Part shown: piece after piece, positions 21,127-33,816 of the stretch
Layout of the letters: every line of letters starts with the position of its first letter
Position numbering within the stretch: the stretch's first letter is position 1
NCBI GenBank assembly: GCA_026027325.1
Contig: JAMSLZ010000020.1
Span: 248,001-312,000, forward strand
DNA: 64,000 bases
Source of the DNA: Actinomucor elegans
Taxonomy: Eukaryota > Mucoromycota > Mucoromycetes > Mucorales > Mucoraceae
Reading direction: 5' to 3'
The notes under the pieces: generated by a model
The model's database searches: none
Told to the model about the DNA's origin: nothing
Seen by the model: the letters and a program-made list of their open reading frames with translations, nothing else
Made by a program: the position numbers and the translations under genes

Positions 21127-22523
21127 ATGGTTGAGACAAAGACTGCCAAGCCTACTGAAACCAAGAAGGTTACTGAGCCCGTTGTTCTTGACGTTTCCGA
21201 CAGCAATGTCCAAACCAAGTACAAGGATGCCGGCAAGATCGCCGATGGTAACTAAAGAAAAACGCGTTTCTTTTTAATTCTCCTTTCAACTCATTGGAAC
21301 CTGTTTTATAGATGTTCTCGATAAGGTTATCAAGCTTTGTGTTGTTGACGCCAAGATCCTCGATATTTGTGTCCAAGGTGATAAGCTTCTTACTGAGGCT
21401 ACTAACGCCATTTACAACAAGAAGGGAAAGAACAAGATCACCAAGGGTAGGTGTTGGTGGTTTTCTCGAGAGGAAATTGTGGCTGAGTAAATTTCATCCT
21501 ATAGGTATCGGTTTCCCTACTACTATCTCTGTCAACAACTGTGTTGCCCACTTTACACCTCTTCCTTCTGATCCCGAGTCTGCTCTTACTTTGAAGGAAG
21601 GTGATGTCGCCAAGATGTAAGTCTTATTAGTGAAAACAAGCGGATCAAAAGTATTTACATTTGTTACGCGTTTTTATAGTCAATTGGGTGCTCAATTCGA
21701 TGGTTATTGTTCCACCGTTGCCACTACTATTGTTGTTGGTGCCAAGGGTCCCGTCACTGGCCCCAAGGCTGATGCTATCAAGGCTGCCGAAACTGCCATG
21801 GAAGCTGCTCTCCGTATGATCCGTCCCGGTAACAAGGTAATACACACACAATGCAAAAAAAAAAAAATATCATATTAAACTAACGTCATGTTAATTTAGA
21901 ACATGGAAGTTACCAAGGCTGTTGACAAGATTGCTGAAGCCTACGGTGTTAAGCCCGTTGAAGGCATGTTATCTCACAACCAACTCAAGGATAAGACTGA
22001 TGGTGAGAAGCAAATCATCTTGAACCCTACTGATGCTCATCTCCGTGACTTCAAGCGCGTTGAATTCGCCGAGAACGAAGTCTATGCTGTTGATATCCTC
22101 ATCTCTACTGGTGAAGGTAAGGTTCGTCCTTTGAAGACCCGTACCACCATCTACAAGAAGACTGGTGTTCGTTACCAATTGAAGATGGCTGCTTCTCGTG
22201 CCGTTCTCTCTGAAATCCAAACCAAGGCTGGTGCTTTCCCCTTCTCTCTTCGTGATCTTGAGGATGAACGTAAGGCTCGTATGGGTATTGTCGAAGCTGC
22301 CAAGCATCAAACTGTCTTGCCTTATGATGTCATGTACGAACGTGATGAAGCCGTCGTTGCTCAATACTTGGCTACTGTCATGGTCACCAAGAATGGTAAC
22401 ACTTTGCTTACTCACCCTCGTTATGATGCTGTCACTGTCCAAACTGACAAGTCCGTCAAGGATGAGGAGATTGTTAAGCTTCTTGCTACCACCTACGAAG
22501 CCCCCAAGAAAGCAAAGAAATAA
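21127..22523 (+). CDS. PA2G4: PA2G4/EBP1 homolog (methionine-aminopeptidase fold, 382 aa)
   Basis: Five exons join in frame: 21127-21247, 21312-21446, 21505-21616, 21680-21836 and 21900-22523. The protein follows the EBP1 family throughout: [83 protein letters not shown], and an [19 protein letters not shown] block. Relatives adopt the M24 (pita-bread) fold but are not active peptidases; they bind ribosomes and nucleic acids and act in ribosome biogenesis and growth control. The C-terminus ends in a short lysine-rich tail (PKKAKK), much shorter than in animals. The codon use is strongly biased, suggesting high expression. Confidence 0.95.
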
Positions 22524-22823
22524 ATCACTTTCTACTAGTAAATATCACTTCTCACATCATTTGTAGATCAAAAACACACAACCTCTTCAAGTAGCATGAA
22601 TAAACTATTATTACTTGTTTTGTATGTACAAAAAGTAACTACTGTCTTCTAGAAAAGTTGAGCATTGTTGACCTAGTCATTGATCAGAAAACGTGTAGAT
22701 TTTAATATGTGTAAAGCTTACATTTTAGACCCTTGATTGAATTTAGATAAAAACGCTTCTTCCAAAGCGGATTGAGTGACTGATGAATCTAAAATAGATA
22801 GCCATCATTAAATGATGAGCCAA

Positions 22824-23988
22824 CTAAACTTTGTCTACTGTTTTACCTGATAGATCACTAAACGAAGATCCAATGGAATTCATAGCGCTTTCATTACTGG
22901 AGCCGGGCGCGGTAGAGGCTTGATTTGCACTTGTTGCATTTGGCGAAGTGATGGGTGTTTCCATTGAATTCTGCTTTCTTAGGTTTTGTATTGAGATCGA
23001 TAACTGCTGTCGACTATTACTCAGGCTATTCGAATCACTGTTATCATGTCGATGCGGTAAGAAAGCTGGTTCTTCCACCTGCAATTTCATTCTAGCAAAA
23101 TGACTACCAAACTCTTGCTCTTCTTCTTCTTCTTCTTCTTCATCCTTCATTTCATTATGATGATGACTACTACTACTGTTACTGCTTTCATTGGAGTGAT
23201 TATCAAGGTGAATATCTTCCTCTTCTTCGCTAGTATCATTGACATAAGCTGTTATTGTAGATTGTTGATTAGCGTGGGTGGTTGTGTTGGTTGTAGTTGA
23301 TGAGCTTTTATATAAGCTACTACTATTATGCAAAGAGGTAGAAGACATGGCGCGTTTAGGTGATTGAGATGTAATCATGGACTTTTGCATAGAACCACTA
23401 TTATCCATGGATCTAGGTTGAAGTGCTGTTGTGTCTTGTTGATTTGATGGTATATATTGTTGCTGGTATTGTAACGAATTTGAATATCGAATAGAGGCTA
23501 TTCATAAATATCAGATTATAAAGGCATGTACGTTGCGTATTTACGATACTTACTTGGCCTAGTAGATTTGGTCGATGTAGGGCTTTTTGCGCTGTTTCTG
23601 CTGCTAATACTAGCAGTATTGGTATTTAGACGTAGCTGTTGGTGAATTCCTCGAAGCTGGGTTTCGTAGATAAATGCAGCATGACGAACGATATAAGAGG
23701 TAGGCACACCAAGTTGCTCTGCTATGACGCTCCCTAGTATCCAAAAGCAAATTGAGTATAAAGGAATCAAATTTTGTATAAACTTCATATTACAGTCCGT
23801 ATTCTTTTGACTCATATATTGCCACAGCTTGTGCTCCATTTCATCTGTCCAAACAATCTACACAAAGAATGAGTTTCTTCATTAAAGTTATTTCGGTAAA
23901 AGCTTACAGCAGGAGGCTCAATGAACCCAGCAGGCCGTTTGAATGGAAGCCTTATTACGACATGAAAAGTATCTTTCTCGGTTTCCAT
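22824..23988 (-). CDS. ATG29: Atg29, autophagy scaffold subunit (332 aa)
   Basis: Four exons (23988-23908, 23857-23794, 23733-23554, 23497-22824). The N-terminus reads FHVVIRLPFKRPAGFIEPPA then IVWTDEMEHKLWQYMS, and after the next junctions SVIAEQLGVPTSYIVRHAAF and IYETQLRGIHQQLR. These are the conserved Atg29 N-terminal domain blocks. In yeast, Atg29 works with Atg17 and Atg31 to recruit factors to the phagophore assembly site. The remaining two thirds are low complexity, rich in Ser, Asn, Gln and Glu, with an acidic run of about ten residues, and are probably disordered and phosphorylated. A single-frame reading would break the conserved domain. Confidence 0.88.
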
Positions 23989-25546
23989 AGTTAGTTTACA
24001 ACAGTGAGAAAAGTAGAATGAAAGGGCTTCTTATCTTTGAAAAGCCCGATGGCGGGGCTGATCAAACAATACACACAACAAATCTCGTGATATATCCACT
24101 GTGAGCCAAAAAGCAAAAGTAATAAATACAGTTACATGACAAACATATACAGTTTTAAGAAGAATGGCATAGTCAGTTACAAACTTCATGATACTGTTAT
24201 GAGTAAGAAGCTCAAATGAGGATCAAAAAATTACTTTCTATATGCTTGGAGTCATCATAGGTGCAGTTTTTACAGCCTGACAAGAAAAAAACATCTGTTG
24301 GTCAGCAAAAAAAACGAGATAAGATCTTGAGGTCCGGGAAAATATAGGACTAAATGCAAGCTTTCGAGCAACATAGCTTTTCATAATTACATATCCAAGT
24401 ACCCATGAACTGTCTTCCTCTGAATGCTCAAGAATTCACTGATACATACATCCATTTTCATTGGCCAGCGATAATTGAATTGCCGATCTAATACTATAGC
24501 TACCTACTATACGTACTGTAGTTGCAGCACAACTGCTTGTAGTAGTAGTAACAGTACGAAGTTTGATCATCTTTTTAATAACAGTAAATTACTAATATCA
24601 GTGATATATACTAAAAAATTGCGCAGGGTTTAATGGAGCAACTATTAGTATAAAGATGATTGAGTGTTTATTTCGAATAACGATGTTATCAGCAAAAGAC
24701 AAATTCTGCATTATGGAGATGCAGCCTTAATTCAGGTATATATATATATATATATAAAGCAATAAAAATACTCTTATATACTATCCAATATATTGAACAT
24801 GCAGTGTTAACGGACTATACTGTAAAAATGTGGTTTTCCTTCTCTACAAAAAAAGAATGATATTGAAAACTGAAAGATATATTCTTGGGCATTAAATTTT
24901 TTTTACATTTCTTGAATAATCTCAGTTTATTGTTATGTCTTATGACAAGTACACGTTCTGAATAAGCTATTGTATCAACTGGGATTATTATTCAAGTGTA
25001 GTACTATAAATATGTTGTACCTAAGAATTAGTTATAACACGCATACTTTTATACCATTTGATTTCAATAATCTATAGATCTCTCGATCAATCTCAGTCCA
25101 TTGTCGCATTAGTTTAATATTCCATGTTCGAAATAAGCTACTTTACTTTAAAGAGCAATATGTCTATCCGATTGTGTTCATTAATTTGTATACAATGTTT
25201 AATTAAAAGATCGATTAGCCAAATGGTTGCTTTTTTCTTCTTTTGACCTAATAGATAGTTTCACATTTCCTTGACCAAATATTACATGAATATAATGATT
25301 TGTCTCGTACCTCCAGGACGTAAAGAAAAAAAAAATCTATATGGCCCTAAAACACTTAAAAGATATCTCACTTGGAACTGTGGCACCAAGCATGAAAGAG
25401 CATTGTCATTTTCTTTCCGCAATCATTATGTAACCAATAATTACGAATCAGTCACAAAAAAATACCCTCTTCTCACTCTTTAAAGTTTTGGCAAGTCTTA
25501 AAAATATAGTACCTTCTTCTTCTCTTTACTTTATCTAAAAAAAAAA
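23989..25546. other. divergent intergenic region (Atg29 / OHCU decarboxylase)
   Basis: This 1.56-kb stretch holds both promoters. I see no gene. It contains a (TA)n run at about 24738-24758 and one well-kept dispersed repeat at 25075-25140. Confidence 0.5.
25075..25140 (-). repeat. dispersed TGCGACATT repeat, minus-strand copy
   Basis: Reverse-complemented, it reads GAACATGGAATATTAAACTA, ATGCGACAATGGACTGAG, then ATTGATCGAGAGATCTA. This is one of the best-preserved copies and very close to the copy at 261-320. Confidence 0.75.
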
Positions 25547-26089
25547 ATGGCTTCTCTTCCCACTATCGAGCAACTCAACAAAGAAACTCCCGAGAAATTT
25601 ATTGAGGCAGTCAATACACTTTTCGAAACTGCTCCTCCTTTAGCCAAGCGTTTGTTGGATGCCCGCCCTTACACTTCTTATATCCAACTTATTGATTATG
25701 CACAAGAGGTTTGTCTAGGCGGTTCTTTGACCCAAGCAGAAAAACTCGAGGTCATGAACGCTCATCCTCGTATTGGTGCTAGCAAAGCCGGTCTCTCTGC
25801 CAACTCGTTGAAAGAACAAGGCTACAACTCACACAGCGGTGGTATCTCTGCCGAAGATGAAAAAATCAATGCTGAATTGGCTCAGTTGAATCAAGCATAT
25901 GAGGATCAATATGGATTCAAATTTGTCGTGTTTGTCAATGGTCGTGCTCGTCGCGAAATCATTCCTATCATCAAGGAGCGTATGGCTGCTGGTGATCGTG
26001 AAAAGGAGTTGTATATTGGTATTACTGATATGATGTTGATTGCCAAAGATCGTTTGAAAAAAGCTAATGAAAATGGCAGTAAAATCTAA
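25547..26089 (+). CDS. OHCU decarboxylase (urate degradation, 180 aa)
   Basis: This single-exon gene encodes 2-oxo-4-hydroxy-4-carboxy-5-ureidoimidazoline decarboxylase, the third step from uric acid to S-allantoin after urate oxidase and HIU hydrolase. The family blocks are present: a helical N-terminus with LFETAPPLAKRLLDARPYTS, the catalytic histidine in VMNAHPRIGAS, SGGISAEDEKINAELAQLN, and YGFKFVVFVNGRARREIIP. The length is normal. The protein ends in SKI, a variant of the peroxisomal PTS1 signal, which fits the peroxisomal location of this pathway in other eukaryotes; targeting here is inferred. The A-run directly before the ATG is typical of fungal leaders. Confidence 0.93.
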   Translation: MASLPTIEQLNKETPEKFIEAVNTLFETAPPLAKRLLDARPYTSYIQLIDYAQEVCLGGSLTQAEKLEVMNAHPRIGASKAGLSANSLKEQGYNSHSGGISAEDEKINAELAQLNQAYEDQYGFKFVVFVNGRARREIIPIIKERMAAGDREKELYIGITDMMLIAKDRLKKANENGSKI

Positions 26090-26276
26090 GTAATAAAATA
26101 ATATAATGGTATATCCAGGAATTACAAATATACCTTTCTTACCCATAATTGTTTCTCCGACAAGCTCGAGGACCGTTAAATTGGATAGGCCTGGGTGATA
26201 GAAGTGGCTTTATTTCTTTTTTTTAATTAAATCTGTCCAGCAAAAAAAAAAAAAAGGTATATATATATATATTAAA

Positions 26277-27389
26277 CTATACTTGAGGTAGAGGCATGCC
26301 GATCTTGGTTGCTCTTTTATACATAAGTCTTTCAGTACGATATTGTTCATAATATCTTTCTACGGTATCTAATTGCAAGAAGCGACGATGCGAGTTTAAC
26401 AAGATGTGCTTGAGTTTAACAAAGTCACTGTATTTTTCACCCAAACAATCAATGGTTCCCCAGCCAAAATCACGACCCAGTTGAATGTTGCTGTCTGACA
26501 TTTCGACAGGTTTACCCGTATCGGGCTCATCTTCGTATGCAATGACAGTAAAAGGAATGATACCTAAATAATCCAATACAGTTTGCGTGTCCACGTCCTC
26601 CTCTTCATAATTGAATTGGGATAGGAACTGGCCGAGAGAAGTTGGCTTTTCTCTTTTGTCTTCTTCTTCTTCGTCACTTTCTTCTTCAGGCATACCGTAA
26701 ATGGGGATTTTGTGATTTATATAGATATCATTGATGATTGAAGGCTTTAATCTGTTTTTTTGAGCCAAGGTCAGATTATCCGCTTTACCGATAATAGGAA
26801 TCACGTTTACACGATTGGAAAGTTTCTTTAGAATACGAATATCGTATTCATCAAGAGCAGACTTCTTTGGATCGATGAAATATAGACAGCAGTGCACTTG
26901 GGTATCAACTGCTTTGGGATTACGCTTCACTTTGGATTCCTATTTAATCGTTAGTATTACACATCAAATGTCTGACAAATTATATGGATATATTACCTCT
27001 GCCAAGGTTAAATCAAACTGATGTTCAATATATTTTGTTATATCGTGAAGTTGTTTATCCACCAGATATTCAGCGCCAAAGCCAGGTGTATCGATAATGG
27101 TTAATACAATACGTTCTTTCTTTTCAACTTCGACTTCTCTTGATATCGTATAGGGTTGTAGTGTTTTCTCGATGGGGCCCTGAAGCTGCTCGTGAACAAT
27201 GACAGCAGAGTTTTCACTCATAAATGAATCGCGTCTTTTCTTTGTAGCAGCAGTTTCTGCTAGTGATGTTTCTTCCAAAGCAAGAGTTTCTAATAGAGTA
27301 CGTACAAAAGAGGTTTTACCAACACCTGAAAATCCAACGACCATCACGTTAAAGTGAGAAACGCAGTTCTTTCTCGACCTAGGCGCCAT
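26277..27389 (-). CDS. divergent septin-family GTPase (351 aa)
   Basis: Two exons (27389-26997 and 26939-26277) join in frame. G1 is GFSGVGKTS at residues 19-27, G3 is DTPGFGAEY, and G4 is GKADNLT where septins usually have AKAD. A septin-unique-element-like block (GRDFGWGTIDCLGEKYSDFV) follows, then a C-terminal DTVERYYEQYRTERLM segment. Septins assemble into filaments and rings at septa, hyphal tips and spores. This one is odd: the insert EEESDEEEEDKREK is strongly acidic, the P-loop spelling is unusual, and the protein stops right after the GTPase domain with no coiled coil. It may be a specialised or fast-evolving paralog. I chose the ATG at 27389, which gives MAPRSRKN. Confidence 0.82.
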
Positions 27390-27890
27390 ATTCAAAATAA
27401 TAATAATAAAGAAAGAAAGAAATAAAAAAAATAAAATAAAAAAAGTGCCCGTGTAAGTTGGCTTCTATACTGGTTATTTGTGTAGCATTTGATTCTAAAA
27501 GGTACACGAGCAAGTTTTTCTGTTACTAATGCCTGGTCAAGGTTACATCAAATTAAATCGTTTATTACTTTAGATAAATCAAGTATAAAAAAGCGTTTTC
27601 TTGATGAAAAAGAAGAGAGCGAATAACAGCCTTCAACTATCACCTTCTTAGTGGTAGCACAAGTTAATAAAACAACAAATAACAACTCTTATTGTAAAAA
27701 GACTTTAGTTATTAAGAAATGTTTGATATAAAGTAAAAAAAAAAAAAAAGTGAAAAATGCCAAGAACAATAGTATATAAAATGTATAAGTTATACATGAT
27801 AGGGGTAAAAAAAAAGAAGTGTATATATATATATAATAGTAAAGTAATAAAAAGTTATGTATAAATATGTAGAGTGTATATAATATGTAA
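27390..27890. other. intergenic region
   Basis: Promoter of the septin gene and 3' flank of the cyclin gene, both on the minus strand. Rich in A runs and (TA)n; no gene seen. Confidence 0.5.
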
Positions 27891-29070
27891 CTACAAAAAC
27901 ATACTAGGATATGTAGTTGTATTTGGCTGTGCTTGCGATTGCTGATAATGAATAGGTGAAGCAGAGGGGGGTGGAGTAGGTATACCTATGGGATAGTAAA
28001 ACTGTTGTTGTAATTCACTGTTCGGTATAAAAGGTGGCGCGTGAATACTAGTGAGAGATAGCCTACGATCTTGCTGCTGTGGTGTTGGACTACTTGGTTT
28101 CCAGAACCCTTGATGTAAATTAACGCTAGAACGCGAATGTCTTGGTTGTTCATAGTATTGATTACTACCACTACAGCTACTGCTACTGCTCGTGCTTAAT
28201 CGACTATTGCTATTCAAACTCGTAGTACTATTCAAGCTATTGGTACTTGTCATACGACGAACTTGTTGATGGTTACGCTGTTGAGGATGATAATAATGCT
28301 TTTGATAGTACTGCTGCTGTTGAGGCTCATCCAAGGACATTCGTTGTGTTAACTCGCATACTCTGTCAAAATCACTACGCATTTGATCCAACGAACTAGA
28401 ACGATTATGTCGAAAAGAAGCAGGCTTGACCTGTTGCTGTGTCATGTAGCCTACTTTTAATAACTGATCTCCATATTTCTGTAATTCGCTAATAGGCACA
28501 GTCAAATTGAACTCGTTCAACTTTAAAAATTCCAGCTCAAGACAGTTGAGTTCGGTTACAGGTAAACCACCAACCTAATTTAATTAGTATATACAGGACC
28601 AAATAAATCAGAAAAAAAAAACCTACTTTGGCGTATCTCGTATTGGTATAGAACACGTCACTAAAAAACTTGGAAGATACCATCACGCCAGCAATGATCA
28701 GTCGATGAATATTGTAAGAATCAATAGTAAAAGGTCTTCCAGTCAAAGCAATAGAGTTCTTAGACATCCGATCAAAGTAAACCAAAAGACTAAGAAAGCA
28801 TTCATTGGCACAAGGACAATACTTTAGGATTCTCGATAAATAAGAGTAAATATCAATCGAAGGGACTAGTCTAGCATGAAACCGAGTATACGCTGGCTGC
28901 TGAAATGATCCTCTACGCTGCTGCTGTTGTTGCTGCTGCTGATTTTGCTGCTGACTGGTTTGTTTATTCAACAAGTCGTTAGCCAGTGTCATTCTCTCCA
29001 ACAAAGATGCCAGTAATCTTATTGTATCCACTGTTGGATATTTGGCCAAATCAAATGTAATGGGTAGCAT
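27891..29070 (-). CDS. Pho80/Pcl-type cyclin (375 aa)
   Basis: Two exons (29070-28627, 28574-27891) with the junction inside the cyclin fold (TRYAK then VGGLPVTELNCLELEFLKLN). Other cyclin-fold blocks are IYSYLSRILKYCPCANECF, LSLLVYFDRMSKNS and HRLIIAGVMVSSKFF. This combination is typical of Pho80-like cyclins that activate Pho85-type kinases in phosphate, nutrient and polarity control. A poly-Gln run interrupts the N-terminal part (about residues 40-51). The C-terminal 200 residues are low complexity (Gln, Ser, Asn, Pro) and likely regulatory. A specific partner or pathway cannot be read from the sequence. Confidence 0.9.
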
Positions 29071-30780
29071 TCTTTTTCCGTTAATTACAAGATGGAAAAG
29101 AATCCAATATTAATTGATTGAAAAAATAGATGAAAAAGAAGGAAAAAAAAAAGTAGTTTTTCCTTGTTGCAATAATATAAAAGAGTATAGCGCGTGTGTA
29201 TGTACAAAAAAAGTTTGTGTTTATGTGTGATCTTACAAATATGACCCAAAAATCACTATTTTCACGGATAACTCTCGAGAAATCTATAGTATACAGCGAC
29301 CATATTATAATAGGGCCATCTATATAAAGTGATAGAATCTATCTTTACAAAGGATAATCAGTAATAAACTTTGTAAATAGTACGTACTCATAGATGACTA
29401 AGCAGGAAAAAGGCCAAACAGGGACCTTCTTGAGCGTGTAAACGATCGAGTTTCCTTCAAATCTTCTTTTAGATCGAGAAAAACAAAGATACAGGCATCT
29501 CAATACGTTTGTTCCGAGAAAACTTAACAAGGAAGCAAAAAAAAAAAAACAATTGGTCTAAAGAACGACAGGTCGAGACGCACAACTACTTTACTTAATA
29601 GTATAGAACTCCGAAATAAAGCTAACCATTAATATTACATTCAACTTGAACGTTTAAACCATTCAATACACAATTAAAAATTACACGAAGGCCTTCAAAC
29701 GACTTTGTATCTATTTAGACGTCTCTATTATACAATAAAGCAAGTATTACATGTTAATTCCTGGTTTTGAGAAAAAGTCGGCATTTAATACTGATGTCCA
29801 ATAAAACTCCATTTTATTATTACCACCACCACTATCATCACTGTTATTTAATTTCCGAAATCCAATCACCGTTCGTTAACTACCTTGAATGGCAAGTTCC
29901 AGCATAGCAGAATTCGATGTCTATCTAACCAGAGTCTGCAATGATTCCAGCTATCAAAGTCTCACCGCTTGTAGGCTACTATTTTACAGTTAATGGTTAT
30001 CCATTGATTTACAGAATCTGAGCGAGAGAAACGCAAGAGTTCATCGGGTACGATCAATAAAATAGTAATCGCTTTATATTTAATGCACTTGCATGATGTG
30101 GCTTTGTTTTAGTGTTTTCTCTTTTTGATCTTGCATTTTCTGTGAATTTGTCAAGAAATGAGGACAGGAGCAACAGTGGCAATCAACAAAAACGAAATGC
30201 GATTACCAAGCAGTTCAGTAAAATTATTATCAAAAAGGAACACGTTAAGGAGTGTGTTACTGGTTTGGGACCACACAACATGTCGTCTGTAGTCAAGCAA
30301 AAACACCCCGCCTATGAAAACCATGTGTTCCAATCGGACAAAGATATCGTATGTAATAAGACGAGAAAAATTTATAGATGAAAAACCTTTGTCTCTAGAA
30401 ACTGCTACAGTTGAATAAAGTAAACAAACGCAACTTATTACTTTACGTCTGTAGCTGTAATGTTTAGTCTGTATGCAGATATGGATAATACTGCAACAAT
30501 ATCTTGCAGATCTCATTTTCAGATAGAACGATGCTAATCACTATTGTACTCTATACAAAGCGTTATATTCATCGAAATATAACCTTCGAAAGCATGCAAA
30601 AAAACGATATATTGACAATGTACCATGTCAAAAGAGAAAATGCACGTCAAACCTAAATATATTGCCTGAAGTGGATGATTTCAACTATTACTATAGACAT
30701 TGCAACCGGTGGTTTTTACAAAAATAAATTTACAGCTCATTGCTAAAATGCAACATACTCAGTATACTGGCAGGTGTAGT

Positions 30781-30840
30781 GCTTTATTTTGGACATGTGC
30801 TTATCAGATGCGACATTAAACAGGAATTGGCCAAGCGATG
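30781..30840 (+). repeat. dispersed TGCGACATT repeat
   Basis: Reads GCTTTATTTTGGACATGTGC, TTATCAGATGCGACATTAAA, then CAGGAATTGGCCAAGCGATG. The GCTTTATTTT lead-in is shared with the copy near 38236, showing that similarity extends beyond the core. Confidence 0.7.
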
Positions 30841-30901
30841 AAAAAGACTTAAATGAAAAATCCAAAGATCATTATACTTAGACCCAACTATCTCTCGTTC
30901 G

Positions 30902-30903
<2 letters not shown>

Positions 30904-30942
<39 letters not shown>
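30904..30942. repeat. (TA)n microsatellite
   Basis: About 19-20 uninterrupted TA units, 60 bp downstream of a dispersed repeat copy. Confidence 0.9.
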
Positions 30943-30946
<4 letters not shown>

Positions 30947-32253
30947 GCGGAGGATCAACACCACATTTTCAAAGCATACTTCATAATTAGTATAGTTAAG
31001 GCATGCATTAAAGAATATAAAATATTCAAATTAGGGAAATAATTACATAGAATCCAGAAAATAACCTTTACCAAAAACAACTCAATAGGTTACATCGTTT
31101 GATATACCTTTAAATTCTACAGAATCAGTGTTATGGCCTCATTTGGGTACCAACAATTTTCTGTCATAAATAATAAAAATTCAGGGGCAAGATTTTATGT
31201 TTGCAAACTGAATGAGACGGAAAATCACTTTCAAAATACAGAAATTCAATGGGAATAAATAACCGACAATAGTAGTGCATAAAGTGGGATACTTTTACAT
31301 GTTTTTTTGTTAGTATTAAAGAATGAGTGACCTACAGCCATACATAAGAGATTATTACTATTACAAAGCAAAGAAAAAAAAATAGATCGGTAGGATAACC
31401 TATTTTATTAGAAGCCCAACTGCACTCATTCTGCATATTGATTGAAGTTGTCGTTATTTGCCGGCAGATAGTATTACTATGGGCGGTCATCCTGTTTACA
31501 AAATTTAAATACAATTGGTTATACGCTTCTTCAGTATAAAACGCCTTTTCGCGATCCCCCTACTGCCCTACCAAACTATGTTCCTCGCAGTTAGATGTTT
31601 AGAATACGAGTTATAATAATACTTCAGCTACCTAGTTTGTTTAATCGAATCAAAACTAAATCAGTCATGTAAATCATGCCGAGTTTGCTTAATCCAAGAC
31701 TAGCCTACTGACTCGAGCACCCCAACTCTGCAAACTCAGATCTTGTATTTTAACGAAAAGCTATTTTGTAAATTGCCGTAGGTTTGTCGGTGATAATGCA
31801 GTATCATTAATAATAACATCTTGAATATGATTTTCATTAGATAACGATAGTTGGAGATGCTCATTTTCTTCTTCTACATCTTCCGATAATAGCATTTATT
31901 TTATGATTTAAATAATGTTTAGAATCGCGATATAAAAAGCGTCATTGTTCGTAGTTGAGCAGAGTATCTTTTGGTGCCTTTTGGTGCCTTTAGTTGTATT
32001 TATATGCATATCAATCATGCCGTTGATTTTCCGGAATATTATTCAATTGTGTGTACCTTGCGCAAAATAAAATAAAATAAAAACGTGGTCAAAGGGGAAA
32101 CTTGATATGATAGCGCGTAAAGATCAGGCCAATTTTTTTCAAACGGAAACTTCGTGACTTGTTGATTGCATTGTTTGACTCATGCGACACACATTTTCTT
32201 TTCTATTCCCTTTTCGAGCCACTCCCTTTTCTCGAGTTTTTTTTTGAAACAAC

Positions 32254-33524
32254 ATGCACAAAACAGAGGAGAAAGATACAGCAGTACGTTAGTCATTGAG
32301 CCTAATCTCTCCAGTACTGCCATCTTGACTTTCTTTTAATAGATAAAACAAAAAGAATGGTTACTGCAAGACATAATTCCGCCCATGCTGAAAAAGCTAA
32401 CAATTCAACTCGAGGTATAACCAACAAAGATATGAATGAAATAGAATAACATATTGAATATTGAACTTTTTAGAAAAGCCAACATATCCTAACGAGTCAA
32501 GGTAAAGGACCTATACTCTATATTTCTCCTTGTCTAATACCGTTTCATTAAAGCCAAGGCTGATTCGTTACCTTTGATACAGTAAGTTGCTTTTTGTATT
32601 TGTATAATCATTTTTTAATGTATCAGGTTTTATGCTTAGAAATGAAACTATTAAAGGATTTATTACACTCACAGGATCGCATATAACGAAAGCAGTAAGA
32701 ACGCACAATTAAGCTTTGGGATATGTTACTCAACTGTGGTCGTAGGAACTCCAAATCAAATTAACCAATTATCACCAAGATGCTCCTATCAAAGCAACCA
32801 TCACTAACGCAGCGCCTTATTTCCTGGAGCAGGTATATTGGTTTAAACACAAAGAGACTCGATTGACTAAAAGCTTGCTATAGGCACAACAGGCTGTAAA
32901 CTACATATCGTTAGCCATGAATCGAGTTCAAACATTTACCGTACCATCGTACAAGCAAGCGACGATTGAGGTATGTTAAATAGTAGTTTATAAATCACTT
33001 TCGCTCTAAATAGATGATTGGCAGCTTCTGGAAGACATGTATCAATACGTGAACCGAGCACTTCACGCGTTTGATTACCCCAATGAAGCCTCATTGTTTC
33101 CCTACAAAGTGTGCCATCCAAAGGTAAGATTCTTTGAGCGGATAATATGATCCAGAATTAACACGTTTTGGTCAGTTTTTTAGCCCACCTTTAAAGCAAG
33201 ACCTAGTCATTGAATTTTACATACACGACGTATTTGTTGCGTGTAATATATATGCGCTGGACTATAATTTTCTAAAGCACGGTATAAAATCAGGCTCTGA
33301 TAATCACCATGCTTTTGTGTAAGTGTTACAATGCTATATTGATATTGCGGATTTTAAGTTAGAATGCCATTTTCAGGACCTATAAAGAGAAGCCAGTCAT
33401 GGTAGTGGAGGAAGTGAAGACTCAAACCCAGTCGCCTACCATGATAGAATTGAAAGGCTCATTGAAGCTGATCCTGGAGTGGTGCCAAACTTACAAGCAA
33501 ATGTTGCTTCAGATTGAGGCTTGA
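32254..33524 (+). CDS. RAV2: Rav2/Rogdi-family V-ATPase assembly factor (258 aa)
   Basis: Ten exons, several tiny, join in frame: 32254-32283, 32343-32414, 32474-32501, 32554-32581, 32640-32694, 32746-32832, 32884-32970, 33025-33123, 33176-33318 and 33377-33524. The product carries Rogdi/Rav2 blocks: KEWLLQDIIPPMLKKLTIQL, ETIKGFITLTGSHITKA, a PIKATITNAAPYFLEQ segment, SPPLKQDLVIEFYIHDVFVA, and a C-terminal VEEVKTQTQSPTMIELKGSL. In yeast, Rav2 is a subunit of the RAVE complex, which reassembles the vacuolar proton ATPase after glucose return; the animal homolog is Rogdi. Intron-1 donor GTACGT and other ends are standard. No single exon exceeds 150 bp, so frame scanning hides the gene. Confidence 0.85.
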
Positions 33525-33816
33525 AAACGGTTAAATAAAAGATTAGCAAATAGGGGTAAATTAATAAAATACAGCATAAACGGTTCTCTGCTATCACATA
33601 CTCACTGATAGTATAGATTCATTTTACGCGAAATATGCCAACTATTTAATACCTTCTTTATTTGCTTGTTTGTTTGTTTTTTTATAGTGGCAATGAAGAG
33701 TAATGCTTCGGATAGACCGTTTCACTTTTTTGACTGCCCATATTATATAGATTAATTCATTTAACTTGACTTAATTTTTCTTTTTCTTTCTTTCTTTCAC
33801 CATCATAACAATTATA

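Larger units (their letters stand above)
29071..32253. other. 3.2-kb gene-poor region
   Basis: No convincing gene. The 89-codon frame at 30112-30381 has no family likeness. Contains a (TA)n run at 30904-30942, and a dispersed repeat copy at 30781-30840. Confidence 0.5.

Noticed and set aside
30112..30381. 89-codon plus-strand frame
   Set aside because: No recognised family, no promoter or splice context, and it lies in a repeat-bearing gene desert.
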